The notes under the pieces were generated by a model, which had not been told where the DNA came from, did not search any database, and worked only from the letters and a program-made list of their open reading frames with translations. A stretch of 64,000 nucleotides of DNA from Haliclona indistincta. Lineage: Eukaryota > Porifera > Demospongiae > Haplosclerida > Chalinidae. The stretch spans positions 5,933,152 through 5,997,151 of the forward strand of contig OZ024784.1 in assembly GCA_964017065.1 (NCBI GenBank), in the 5' to 3' direction. This document shows positions 35,774 through 46,154 of this stretch, in pieces (within the stretch, counting starts at the first letter, position 1; every line of letters begins with the position of its first letter). A program made the translations under genes and the position numbers.

Positions 35774-36317
35774 TTAAAATACTCCTGATGTCGTCAACAG
35801 CCAAGATATACGTGAATTATTGCGTTTAGCCTAAGTGTAGCCGCCATCTTGTTTTCCTGGTCTCAAATTTCCGTCCTTTTACGCCAGTGAGTAGCCACAA
35901 TTGCCCACACTCAAGTCAGTCGATATGCCCCTCCCACTTCGAAAGTGAAGCCGATAAAGTGCAACGACCTCATCAAATTTTGCTCAAAGTTAGTACTTTG
36001 GGGCTGGATACTGAAAAGTACACACAAATAGCACTGGTTTTGGTGAGTGCAAAATGTAGCCCAGATCATAGAGAATGCACAAAAATGTGTTTCCGAGCAC
36101 CCTGAAGCCATAAAATGTCCAAATTTTCTTTGTGGCCTATTAGTTTTTCCTAAAATGTTGCGAAATTTGCACTGAAGCCATAGAAAAATGCTGGTCAATT
36201 TTTTGCGGTTATTTGTATTCTTCAATTTAGCTTAAATATTTTAACACTTTTTGATAAAGTTATGGTGTCTGAAGTAGGTATGTCGCCAAATGGCGACAAT
36301 AGGGGTTAGAGGGTTAA
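35774..36317. mobile_element. Second piggyBac-like MITE, inverted relative to 30393-30969
   Basis: The right end reads ...cgccaaatggcgacaataggggttagaGGGTTAA, mirroring the left end of the first MITE. The middle (35870-35960) is the reverse complement of 30780-30870 with mismatches. The left end is diverged or truncated, so 35774 is approximate. The terminal TTAA (36314-36317) is also the exact first base pairs of homology of the right ABCB unit. Confidence 0.7.
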
Positions 36318-36462
36318 CTTTTATCTCAGTTATTATTATCAGTCTTGTTGTACTTAATAACATTGATTCTGTCACACAAATTATGCTAGAAATTCTAATG
36401 AGACCAAGTTACTAATGTTAAGTTATGTTAATGATGCTTATCTGACTTTGCTAGCTAGTGTT

Positions 36463-38051
36463 CTAATTTGCTTGAAGATTGTTTAGTCGGTAGTAGATTC
36501 CTCTCTTTTCCATTAGCTCGTGGTGGTTTCCTAGCTCTTTCACATTTCCCTTGTGTAACACAGCAATGATGTTAGCACTGTGTATTGTGGATAGTCGGTG
36601 AGCAATGATGATGGTAGTCCTGCTTTCTCTGGCTTTGTCCAGTGCTTCCTGGACAACCCTTTCACTCTCTGTGTCTAGAGCAGATGTAGCCTCGTCCAAC
36701 AGGAGTATCTTGGGATCTCTCACTAGAGCTCTAGCAATGGCTATCCTCTGCTTCTGTCCTCCACTCATCTGACCTCCTTTAGCACCAACATTAGTGGTGT
36801 AACCCTGAAGGAGTAGCTCATATGATCAACTATGCAACCAATCTGTCCATGCAACTCTCACATTAGGTAAAGTATCAATGAAGTTGTGAATGTTAGCAGC
36901 TTTGGCAGCTTCTACCACCTCCTCATCTGACACATCTCTGAAATTAGCACCATATCTAATGTTGTCGGCAATGGAGGCATCAAACAGCACTGGTTCCTGA
37001 GAGACTAAGCCAATTTGAGTCCGCAGCCAGCGTAGGTTGAGATCCTTAATCTCCTTATCGTCCAAGGTGATACACCCACTTAGAGGATCATAAAATCGCT
37101 CAATGAGTGTTACAAGGGTGCTCTTTCCACTGCCTGAAGTACCCACTAGAGCCAGTGTCTGGCCTGGTTTCACAGACACACTCAGCCCACACAGCACTGG
37201 TGCATTAGGTCTTGTTGGGTATGAGAATTGCACATTTTTCAAGTCAATTTTACTGTTCACCTCTTCCTATAGGTAGGACAACAAGTCATGTTAGCTGCTA
37301 ATAGCTAATGCTCACCAGTTTGTCCCCTGTATCTGAGCTGGCATCAATTTGTGACTGCTTGTCAATTAGAAAGAAAATACGCCTGGCCGACAGCTTAGCG
37401 CGATTGAAGTTTGGTATAAAGATACTAGTTTGACCAGCGACAAGACTACCAAATACTACAGCAACAAAGACAATGAATAAGCCAACAATATCAGCATATA
37501 AAATGCTGGTGGTGTCTTGTAGAAACTGGAATCCTCCTCCAAATCCAAATGTTACAGCATAACCCAAGTAGAGGACAGCAAAAGTGAATCCATAGGAAAA
37601 TCCCAGGAGTGGAGTGAGCAGCAAACTTTGTCTACATAATAACAAACACATCATTCCTAACTGTTCACAGTTCACAAGCAGCTTTTACCTGAATGGTTTT
37701 GTTAGCTGTTCCTGGTATTTCTTGAAGAAAATGTCCTCAAGAGAGAGAGAAGCTACCGCTCTGATATTGTCAAAGGAATCTACTGCAAGCTGTGTAGTAT
37801 GGACATCAAGCATATACTCGTACATGCAAACACATGCACACCTTGTTGGACTGCTCTAGAGCTTGTTTTGTGACTGAGGTAGACCTGTTGTATGCTAGTG
37901 TTCTAAGAACTCCGGATACCACCATAAATGGAATGAGAGAAAGAGCTGCAAAGCTGGTCAACCATGAGAACCCAAATGAGGCAAACACAAAGCACACCAG
38001 TCCAACTACAGTCTCAATAAGCTTTACTTCAACAATCTGGAGAGAACAAGC

Positions 38052-38144
<93 letters not shown>

Positions 38145-41100
38145 GCAGCAACTGATATGAAGCATGTGTCTCATGACTCACTCCTTGTACATTAGCAGCA
38201 TCTTGAGACAGTCTTAGTGTCAGTATGCCTGTTGCATTCTCTTCATTATCAAACCATCCAATCTCTTGCTTCAAAACACTCTTGAATGAATCCACTCGTA
38301 GGCGTTTAGTTAATCTTTGACCGAATACACTTAATCCTAAACTCTACAAAGAATGGAATAATGTATCATCTGAGGCACCTAGCAGCTGTGGTACCTTGAA
38401 GAAGTTAGCAGTTCCCAATGCAACACCAATAGCCAGCATACCACCTGCTGCTTTATGCATCTTATCAAAAATACCATCGGCATAGTCAAAAACTACAGCG
38501 AGGGCCTCTCCAAACACAATACCAAATAATGGAAATGATGTGCCGACTACTACTGCACCCACAACACCAATTGCTAACATCCGCCAGTCCTTTGCAAGAT
38601 AGGAGAGAATACGTTTGAGAGGAACTTTGGGTATTTCACAGTCATACTTTACTTGCTAATAGCAGAATAAAATTAATATTAAGTCTAATAGAAAATTTAT
38701 ACCATCTCACCAAGTCTTCCATTCTGTCATATGACACTTCCTCGTCAATTGTTATGTTGTGCTTTGAGTACCCTCGTGAAATGCACCTTTGTGTCTTGCA
38801 TGTGAGTGATACCTCACCATCTTGATCACTGGTTAGACTGGTGTCGCTAAATTTCTTACTGATTTGACGGGTCAATTGACGCACAAATGTTGGTTTAACA
38901 TCTTTAACGCCACCAGATGAGCGACGACGATAAATTGAACGACTTGTACGACGATGGAATGACTTATTGCTAGGAATCTTTTTGAGTGGATTGCTGAGCA
39001 CAAACTCCTTGTCTGCATCTTCATGCGACTGCACAAAAGACAGTGAACACAGTACAATCAAAGTAAGTCATTCACCTGAGCAGTCACCAGTTGATAATAT
39101 AGTCCCTTGTTCTCCATCAGTTCAGAATGTGTTCCCATCTCCACTATTCTACCTCCCTCGATTGATGCTATTGCATCAGCTGTCCTAATGGTGGATAGTC
39201 GGTGAGCAATGATGATGGTAGTCCTGCCCTCTCTGGCTTTTTCCAGTGCATCCTGGACAACCCTTTCACTCTCTGTGTCTAGAGCAGATGTAGCCTCGTC
39301 CAACAGGAGTATCTTGGGATCTCTCACTAGAGCTCTAGCAATGGCTATCCTCTGCTTCTGTCCTCCACTCATCTGAGCTCCTCTCTCCCCTACCTGAGTC
39401 TGGTAGCCGTCGGGGAACTGAGAAATGAAGTTGTGTGCATTTGCCTTCTTTGCCGCCCATTCAATATCCTCTTGAGTAGCATCTTCTCTTCCAAATCGAA
39501 TGTTCTCAGCAATGGTAGTGTCAAACAAGATAGGTTCTTGTGATACTACACCAATATTCTTACGCAACCATCCTAGATTGAGTGCACGTATATCCTGGCC
39601 ACCAATCAGCACCTGCAGACAAAACTATAACATTATCTTTCTCCTTTAGAACCATCTTACCTGTCCTCCTGCAATATCATAAAACCGTTGCAATATTTGC
39701 ACTACAGTGCTCTTGCCACTACCACTAGGACCCACCAGGGCAACCGTTTTACCTACATCTATTTTCATATCAATGCCTTTCAAAATCTAATGAACATGGT
39801 AAAAACTGTATAAATATTATTTTGCAGTTTACCTGGATTTGAGGATTAACAGGATAGGAGAAGCAAACATCTTTAAACTCAATACTTGGATTCATTTTAT
39901 CAGGTATGATACCATTGGTTGAGCTTGAGTCAATCAAAGGTGCCTGTATGATAATTAATACTATAATCACTAGTAGCTAGCACATACCCTGTCAATTGTA
40001 GAATACACTACACTAGCTGATCCAAAGGCATCTGAAAAATTCTGCAGGTCTCCAGTAGCCACTCCAATAGCAAATGCTGCTATCAGCATTGAGAAAAACA
40101 CCTGCATAACAGCAACTAGTATCAGCACAGTTACTGTATGAGTTACTCACAGTGAGCATATCACCAAGCTCTAATAAGTCTTCATCATAAAGAAAGGAGC
40201 CAAACCTATGTTTGGTGAACATAATATTCATATTCAATTCATGAGCACATGCTTACCAGAGAACTATTGCAAATGAGGTAAAGATAAGGAAGTAGACAAA
40301 GAAAAAGCTGATTCCTACTGACAAGCCCTTCTTGATCCCTAGTGAACCTGCTGTTGTTAGACACTGTTGATATCTGTTTTATTAGATAATGATTAGCAGT
40401 AGTACTACACACCTAATTATACCTTTTGATCTCTTTCTCCTCACCACCAAATGCAGCCACAGTTTTTATTGCAGAGAGAACCTCTTCAGCAACACTACCA
40501 GCCTGTGCGTAGGCTGTCTGCTCATTGGAATTGAACCATGAGGTGATCTGCATAGTTCACAGTAAGTAGAGCAAAATAATAGTGATGGGTGACTTACCAG
40601 TGATGATATTATCACTGAACCTGCCATTAAAGGTATCAGAACTATTAGTACCAAACTAAGCTGCCAACTATAAACGAATGCTACCACCAATCCAACAATG
40701 AAGGAGGAGATCCACTGCACAAGGATGGCAAATCCTTGCCCAATACCTTTGTGAATTGAGTCAACATCACTACAAGTAGAGAAATAGTCAGTTGTGTAAT
40801 GATAAAGGCACGAGGTACCTGTTTAGTCTACTTGCCAACTCTCCACTAGCTGTTATATCAAACCATCCAATATTCTGCTTTAGCACTGACTTGTAAAAGA
40901 GTAGTCTGATCTTTTGTATTTGACGCTCACATGCAATTTGTATGAAAGATATCTGAAAGTACGAGATGATTAAAACTGCAGTTGCAATCATGAGGGAAAA
41001 GTAGACATGCCACAGGATTCCATCGTTAGGAGGTACTCCATGTAAGAAATCATTTGATGATAAACAATTGATCGAAGGGAAAAAAACAAAAAATGCTGAT

Positions 41101-41728
41101 ACACAGTTACAGCGTTCAAAGGAGCTTGGTATAGTCAAATTACTATTGACTATCATATCAAGAATCTCAAATGCGGTTTGGTTAGTGTCATTAGCATACT
41201 GGTATATTAAACAAGAAATATTGGTTGAAACGCCTCTAGACACATTCGTCTGTGACAAAGCACCAAGAGTATCGAAAAAAATTGTCAACTTTTCTTGAGT
41301 GTTGACAATGGCCTCATCAATGACCATACCCTGAGCTGCTGTGATGGGAGTGAGAGACAAGTCACCCTCAACAAACATGAATGACTCCAGTGGAATACTA
41401 ATGTTGTCAGTAGAGATTGTAACAAACACTTGGTCTGAGATAAACAAGCTGCTAAATGAATTAATGGTACGACCAAACACGATGGTCGATAAAGGAATGG
41501 CTGCTCCATGAATGATAGCCATTATTAATGATATCACTATGAGAAACCAGTCCAGCGCTGTAGCATAGCGAAACTGCAGTCATTGAGAGAGAAGTACAAG
41601 GTAATGAGAGTGAGAAGCACACTGACCAGTTGAAAGATATGACGGACTGGCTTGATTACCTCTTCTTCTTCCTGTACCTTGTCATTGACTAAATGTCTAG
41701 CAATTTGAAGTGTCACATAATATACCAT
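36463..41728 (-). CDS. ABCB (P-glycoprotein-type) full ABC transporter, copy 2 (frame intact)
   Basis: Same architecture and exon layout as copy 1. The start ATG at 41728 gives [20 protein letters not shown]1; NBD1 (39058-39780) with [17 protein letters not shown] and [12 protein letters not shown]; basic linker; TMD2; NBD2 (36463-37260) with GTSGSGKST and [10 protein letters not shown]. Here the exon upstream of NBD2 reads [20 protein letters not shown] in one frame, unlike copy 1. A notable substitution is [11 protein letters not shown] in NBD1, where copy 1 has [11 protein letters not shown]. By family it exports hydrophobic compounds or lipids with ATP; no substrate can be inferred. Tissue or stress regulation is not visible. 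Confidence 0.92.
38053..38141. repeat. (GA)n microsatellite in ABCB copy 2 intron
   Basis: About 89 bp of near-perfect GA, purer than the copy 1 tract. It sits at the same place, immediately upstream of the 3' splice site on the minus strand. Allelic length polymorphism is likely. Confidence 0.92.
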
Positions 41729-41767
41729 TTACTACACAGCATAAAAGGCCGTGAGACTATTATTTTA

Positions 41768-41851
41768 ATTAAGTTGTTACAACAACTTAATCAGGCAGTC
41801 ATTAGTCATGCAGTCAGGGCTCTTGTCATCAGAGCCCTGACTGCATGACTA
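41768..41851. repeat. Two perfect hairpins upstream of ABCB copy 2
   Basis: Hairpin 1 (41768-41791) is attaagttgtt/aacaacttaat with a 2-nt loop. Hairpin 2 (41803-41851) has 21-bp perfect arms and a 7-nt loop. The matching site of the left unit holds a different hairpin (about 30320-30361), so small palindromes have been placed independently in this promoter-proximal region. Confidence 0.8.
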
Positions 41852-42325
41852 GTGTCAGCGTGCGATTACCAGAACAAAACAAATACTATAAATCTATGGC
41901 GTAATGAAGTTAGAACATTGATATAAACTCACTTTGAATTAGGCGCGCTCTCCAATTCCAGCGCCATACCGTTTTGCTCGTTCATTCTCGCAAAGTTTAT
42001 TTTTTAGTCCAGTGCAGGAACCGGTGTTAGAATTCAGGCGACAGACTAAGAGACTAAGACTACAAACGATCCATACGCTGACGATTATGGTCACTCTGGT
42101 CTACTACATTCAGCAAAATAGCATGCTTTATAGTCCACGCACAATCCACACCCGGTACCGAGCGCGAGCTGGGATAGCCACGCCCAAGCGAGAGTGTCGA
42201 TATCGTTGCTAACGTGACTAGGTGAGATGGCGTTTGCAGTGGCAATACTGTCGTGCATTCTTTGAAGCAATAGTATCCACGGATTATGTTAACTGTCAAA
42301 AATTATCGTGGTAAGACAGTTGTAG
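41852..42325. other. Upstream flank of ABCB copy 2
   Basis: Homologous to about 33010-33415 of the left unit. Likely holds the ABCB promoter and perhaps the start of the divergent small gene. A CACGCCC box (agccacgcccaagcgagagt) is conserved between units at about 33298 and 42177. No firm coding exon. Confidence 0.4.
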
Positions 42326-42372
42326 CATAGATTTTTTACACAGGTGACCGTGTAATAAATCTATGGTTGTAG
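42326..42372. mobile_element. 47-bp miniature hairpin insertion with 7-bp direct repeat
   Basis: CATAGATTTTTTACAC (42326-42341) and GTGTAATAAATCTATG (42350-42365) form an imperfect hairpin. It is flanked by gttgtag at 42319-42325 and 42366-42372. The left unit has an uninterrupted site (cagttgtttacaatgc), so the insertion postdates the duplication. Confidence 0.7.
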
Positions 42373-42707
42373 ACAATGCTGTCTACCACCATAACCAGCA
42401 GTACGACAGTCAATCAAGCAGGCCCTGTGGGGCAGCTGAAAGCAATTACCTATCAGACTACAAATCTAGCTACCGCCAATACAGTTCCAGTTCGCGTATG
42501 CAAATTGTTCCACTTGCATGTGCGGAAGAAAGACACCATAACCCGCAACTACCAAAGGCAAGATGAAGAAATTTAATTATAAATGTATTTTTACTGACAA
42601 AACTAACAGATACAACGCAGGACAACTTACCAAGACACTTATTACATACCATGGAAAAGTGAGTGTTGTATTATAAAATCATTATCGTCATCATCTTGCC
42701 AGGTGAT

Positions 42708-43101
42708 ATGAACAAGTTGTGTTCTGTTAAGAAGCCAAAACATGAGAAGGTCATGATTTCTTCGCGACAGACCTGCACACAACAGACCTATCAACAGCCA
42801 TGTCTCACTGATAGACTAAGAGCACCTACCACACGCTACGGCAGTAGTCCCATAGGGACTAAACCAGCACAGGGCACTCGTGAGTTAAAGTTATTATCGT
42901 TGAGACTCATTATCATTGAGACTTGCAGTCCCCACTTTGACACACAAGGCAGACATGAGCAGTAGACGGCATACTCAATACACTGTAAACTATGGTTCAT
43001 CAGCCAGTGATTTTCATCTCCCTAAGCTAGATGGTTTGCTAGTATCACCAGTTAGCACATTATCCACTCTGGATCTCTCTCAGATTGTACAAACAGCTTG
43101 A
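42708..43101 (+). CDS. Small unrecognised gene (candidate), about 106 residues from first visible ATG
   Basis: Two exons, 42708-42879 and 42953-43101, join in frame across a GTGAGT...GCAG intron. They encode MNKLCSVKKPKHEKVM..., then LTDRLRAPTTRYGSSPIGTK, and after the junction RRHTQYTVNYGSSASDFHLP, ending LDLSQIVQTA. AATAAA lies at 43155-43160. An upstream Tyr/Ser-rich open stretch (about 42430-42555; AAESNYLSDYKSSYRQYSS) may be a further exon ending at a GC donor, so the true start is unknown. No family recognised; no domain or membrane segment. It lies divergent to ABCB copy 2 and convergent with CCDC103. The candidate rests on splice signals, open frame and polyA signal only. Confidence 0.42.
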
Positions 43102-43281
43102 CTGGACTGGATAGTAGCGAGTTCACTAGGAAGGTCAGATTCCGACGGAAAAGCAATAAAGATCATGAGTCAGGATGGGCTGGGCCCTGCTGAGTATTGA
43201 TACTGATACATTTTGTGAATCAGTTGTGGGACAAACATTGAGTTTACATCATAATTATTATTAATTTTTTTGCTTGTTGAA

Positions 43282-44453
43282 TCAAGGCTGTTGTCTGGGT
43301 ATTTTATATGTGTCATAAAGTGATGTGAGTACTGTTTGTTGGTCAGTAGTGAGTTGGTCCTTGCTGGCTGACAGCTGAGAAAACAGGAGATGAACCTAGA
43401 GGGAGGTGGATTAGTAACAAAGGAAGTGACCTAGTGAATGATTGAGCAAACGAGCACACTAGTAATGAATGAGCTAGCCAATGATCACTATTGGTGAGCT
43501 ATAGAGTTGATACTAATCAAGGAAGTGAGTGGGTTAGTATTGTTATGTACTTACTGATGTTTTTTCTTGAGTATTAAGGAAATCGACTGATAAAGCAAAT
43601 CTAGGAGTTGTGGCTAGAGCATTGAGTGTGTTTACTACATGAGTACAGTCCTCAGGTTGGTAGTGCTATGGAAGACGTTATCGACACATAAAACCACACA
43701 ATGTACTGACTAACCTTTTCCAATATAACTAGTAGCTCTCCTAGCAAGCTGATGAATGCAGGCAAGTAAAGGAAAGAAAAAAACCCCCTCACCTTGCATC
43801 GATAGCAACCATTGAATGGACTTGATCCGACACTAACGTCATCAAAAATCTTTTGTGTACAATAAAAAAATAATACTACCATGAAGCAATTTTAGTATTA
43901 ACTATAGAGGACAGACAAGACTAAACCCTAAACCATAAACATTAAATCTCCATTTTTGTCTATTCTTTATAGTGACTCTCACATTTTGCTTCTTATGAGC
44001 ACATAAGCTTCACATGCAACACGTCTTCTCTCACCTATACTGTTCTGTTACGTTTCCTCGAACCTTCCTCCACTCACGCACGAGTTTTTGAGGGTTGCAT
44101 GTCAGAATCTTACCACCATCACTCTCCACTTTCCCTTCACTTGTTCTAGAGACATGCCTGCCAGCAGCCACTGTGTTCCATGGCTGCTTGATTGGACCTC
44201 CTCCAGTTATATCTTTGTGTTCTAAAGGTGAGAGATGAGACGCCAGCACAATGTCTCTGCAGTAAAATGTCTTCAGTCAATAATCAGACCATGATGGTGA
44301 TACATGTGTAATTTACCTGAATTCTTCATAAGAAGCTACCTTTTGGTTAACTGCACGAAATTTAGCATTGTTCTCTCGCTCATATTTCTGGTCGGCTGCC
44401 AATGCAGCAGCCAGCTCGTGCTCTAGTCGCCCAAGATCGATTGTTCCCGCCAT
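43282..44453 (-). CDS. CCDC103: CCDC103, ciliary dynein arm assembly/attachment factor
   Basis: The ATG at 44453 gives [20 protein letters not shown], followed by the diagnostic [20 protein letters not shown] and VASYEEFR, then [15 protein letters not shown] and KQPWNT. Later short exons encode [30 protein letters not shown] and [12 protein letters not shown], ending [12 protein letters not shown] with TGA at 43284-43282. Motifs align throughout with vertebrate CCDC103 (coiled-coil start, RPAP3_C-like C-terminus). The protein is needed for outer dynein arm attachment in motile cilia. Its 5' end is head to head with LIAS. Confidence 0.9.
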
Positions 44454-44577
44454 TCCTAGTAGACGATTCTGCAATCAAGCCACACCTATTATTAACCACG
44501 CCTACACCACACCCAAAATTCTGTTAGCTCACAAAAAGCCTCGGATTCATCACAGTTTCGGTACAGTACAGAGCACT
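44454..44577. promoter_or_regulatory. Head-to-head spacer CCDC103/LIAS, putative bidirectional promoter
   Basis: 124 bp between start codons, with accacgcctacaccacaccc (CACC/KLF-like boxes) near 44500 and no TATA box. Function inferred from spacing. Confidence 0.5.
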
Positions 44578-46053
44578 ATGCAGAGTGTTTACTCTTCGTT
44601 ATTTCTCAAAGTATATACGTGAGTCTTACTGAAAGGCAATAAGTCACTGTTTGTTTCTTAGCGTGTGAGACCACGGTTGAATCATTGGACATGCTTCAAG
44701 TCTACTTTGTCACGTGACCAGTTAGAAGTGATTGCCAATGGACCTGGCCTTGAAGATTTTGTATCTGACTATGCTCCACCCACTCCTCAACACCTCAAGA
44801 GGAAGAAGGGAGAGAGAATGCGGTTACCAGAATGGCTCAAAACAGCCATACCACAGGGAAAGAACTACAATCGACTAAAACAAGACCTACGCCATCTCAA
44901 ACTACACACAGTGAGACTATTGCTCTTCTTAGATTCACTTTACACTCACTTATTAGGTATGTGAAGAGGCCAAATGTCCCAACATAGGAGAATGCTGGGG
45001 AGGAGGGGAAAATCACACTGCCACTGCTACTATCATGGTACAAAGGCACCTTACATATCATGTAACTTTACGTGACCTCAGATTCTTGGTGATGAGTGTA
45101 CTCGAGGATGTCGGTTCTGCTCTGTCAAGACATCTCGAGCTCCACCTCCTCTTGACCCCGTGGAGCCGGTAAACACAGCATCAGCTATTGCTCAATGGGG
45201 ACTAGACTATGTGGTACTGACCTCTGTTGATAGAGATGGTAAGAACCAGTAGCACTACTTGTTGCACTACTTGTTTCCAGACTTAGCTGATGGTGGATCA
45301 CATCATTTTACTCAAACTGTTCAGGAGATAAAGAAACGGTTTGTCTTGTTTCTTGTCAAAGGTGCTATGATCATTATTGTGTTTAGAGACTCTTCTATTC
45401 TCGTGGAGTGTCTCACTCCTGACTTCAGAGGAGATTTGCAGTGTGTCAGTCGTGTGGCTAACTCTGGAGTAGATGTGTATGCACACAATTTGGAGACTGT
45501 ACAGGAACTCCAATGGTATGATGAATGCACATGTGCTACCACCATTCCCTCTGGTCTAGGCTAGTGAGAGATCCTCGTGCTAACTACAAGCAGAGTCTGT
45601 CTGTATTGGAGCATGCTAGGAGTGTCAGCAGTGAGCTAGTCACCAAGAGCTCACTCATGCTAGGAGTTGGAGAGACAGATCAACAAGTCCTGCAAACACT
45701 CAGAGGTATGTGCTGCAGCAGATCACATGCTCAATGAGTGCGTTTGTGTTGTGATTGCAGATCTTCGCAATGCTGGTGTAGAATGTCTCACTCTTGGGCA
45801 GTACATGCAGCCAACAAAATGGCATCTCAAGGTAACCGTCACTTAATCCTGAATGAGAGAGATTGTGTTTGTGATTCAGGTAAAAGAGTACGTTACACCA
45901 GAAAAGTTCAAGTTCTGGGAGGAGATGGGTGCCCAACTTGGCTTTGCCTACACAGCAAGTGGTCCTCTTGTACGCTCGTCATACAAAGCTGGAGAGTATT
46001 TCATTAAGAACATACTGAAGCAACGAAGACAAGCCAACTCTATGTCCAGCTAG
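44578..46053 (+). CDS. LIAS: Lipoyl synthase, mitochondrial
   Basis: Radical SAM enzyme inserting two sulfurs into octanoyl groups of E2/H-protein subunits. The ATG at 44578 gives [11 protein letters not shown], a short presequence; joining at the GTATAT donor keeps frame with [16 protein letters not shown]. Auxiliary cluster cysteines occur in [13 protein letters not shown] and the radical-SAM CxxxCxxC in [12 protein letters not shown]. Also present: [70 protein letters not shown] and [13 protein letters not shown]. The family's final RSSY motif is present. Full length, with about eight short introns. Confidence 0.96.
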
Positions 46054-46154
46054 TGATCATTCTCTCGATTAATTTTTCATTGATGCAAACAATTTTCAGT
46101 TCATTGTTTGATTTTACCGCTATTATACACTGCATCAATTTTTATTTACAAGAG

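Larger units (their letters stand above)
36314..43228. repeat. Tandem duplication, right unit (ABCB gene + upstream flank)
   Basis: Counterpart of 24865-34918. It is shorter because it lacks the about 2.7-kb and 0.7-kb insertions of the left unit. It carries its own small additions (hairpins at 41768-41851 and a 47-bp insertion at 42326-42372). Confidence 0.93.
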
